The position numbers and the translations under genes were made by a program. DNA of 6,079 nt, taken from the NCBI GenBank assembly GCA_946613705.1, contig CAMOFU010000154.1, forward strand, positions 1 through 6,079, given 5' to 3'. Positions within the stretch are counted from its first letter, which is position 1; the number at the start of each line of letters is the position of its first letter. Positions 6,064-6,079 of this stretch are shown here, in pieces. This DNA comes from an uncultured Clostridia bacterium (GTDB lineage: Bacteria; Bacillota; Clostridia; Oscillospirales; Ruminococcaceae). Below the pieces are notes generated by a model that worked only from the letters and a program-made list of their open reading frames with translations, made no database searches and was not told the origin of the DNA.

Positions 6064-6079
6064 CCATATCCTGCGGTCG

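Overview
The window looks like a chromosomal segment of a Gram-positive Clostridia bacterium, most likely a Ruminococcus/Oscillospiraceae-type gut or rumen anaerobe. The grounds are strong AGGAGG-type ribosome sites, sigma-A-like promoters with extended -10 boxes, an ECF-type vitamin transporter subunit beside a type III pantothenate kinase, and a cytoplasmic LacI-like sensor fused to a GGDEF domain, an architecture known from these Firmicutes. Genus is inference. Base composition looks fairly even, and I see no insertion sequence, tRNA, rRNA or CRISPR array.

Left part (1-1956, + strand): an AT-rich dyad carrying an extended -10 promoter is followed by a leader of about 180 nt that can fold into several hairpins. 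Then come an ECF transporter substrate-binding (S) subunit and coaX. The coaX ribosome site touches the stop of the S-subunit gene, so the two are probably translationally coupled. A strong 11-bp stem-loop terminator closes the unit. Together they look like a pantothenate salvage unit: uptake, then the first phosphorylation step towards coenzyme A.

Right part (1990-6079, - strand): a convergent three-gene operon starts from a good promoter near the right edge (TTGACT-N17-TATAAT). Its genes are (1) a LacI-like sensor/GGDEF diguanylate cyclase, (2) a receiver / degenerate GGDEF / EAL response regulator, probably a c-di-GMP phosphodiesterase, and (3) a small stand-alone HPt phosphotransfer protein whose start codon overlaps the end of gene 2. 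The operon pairs a c-di-GMP maker gated by a small ligand with a c-di-GMP breaker gated by phosphorylation, plus an HPt that could be the phosphodonor or a phosphate sink. No histidine kinase is in the window, so the relay needs a partner elsewhere.

Most worth a second look: the symmetric dyad with mirror-image extended -10 boxes at the left edge, the unassigned structured leader of the transporter-coaX unit, the divergent CoaX motifs, and the make/break c-di-GMP operon with its HPt.
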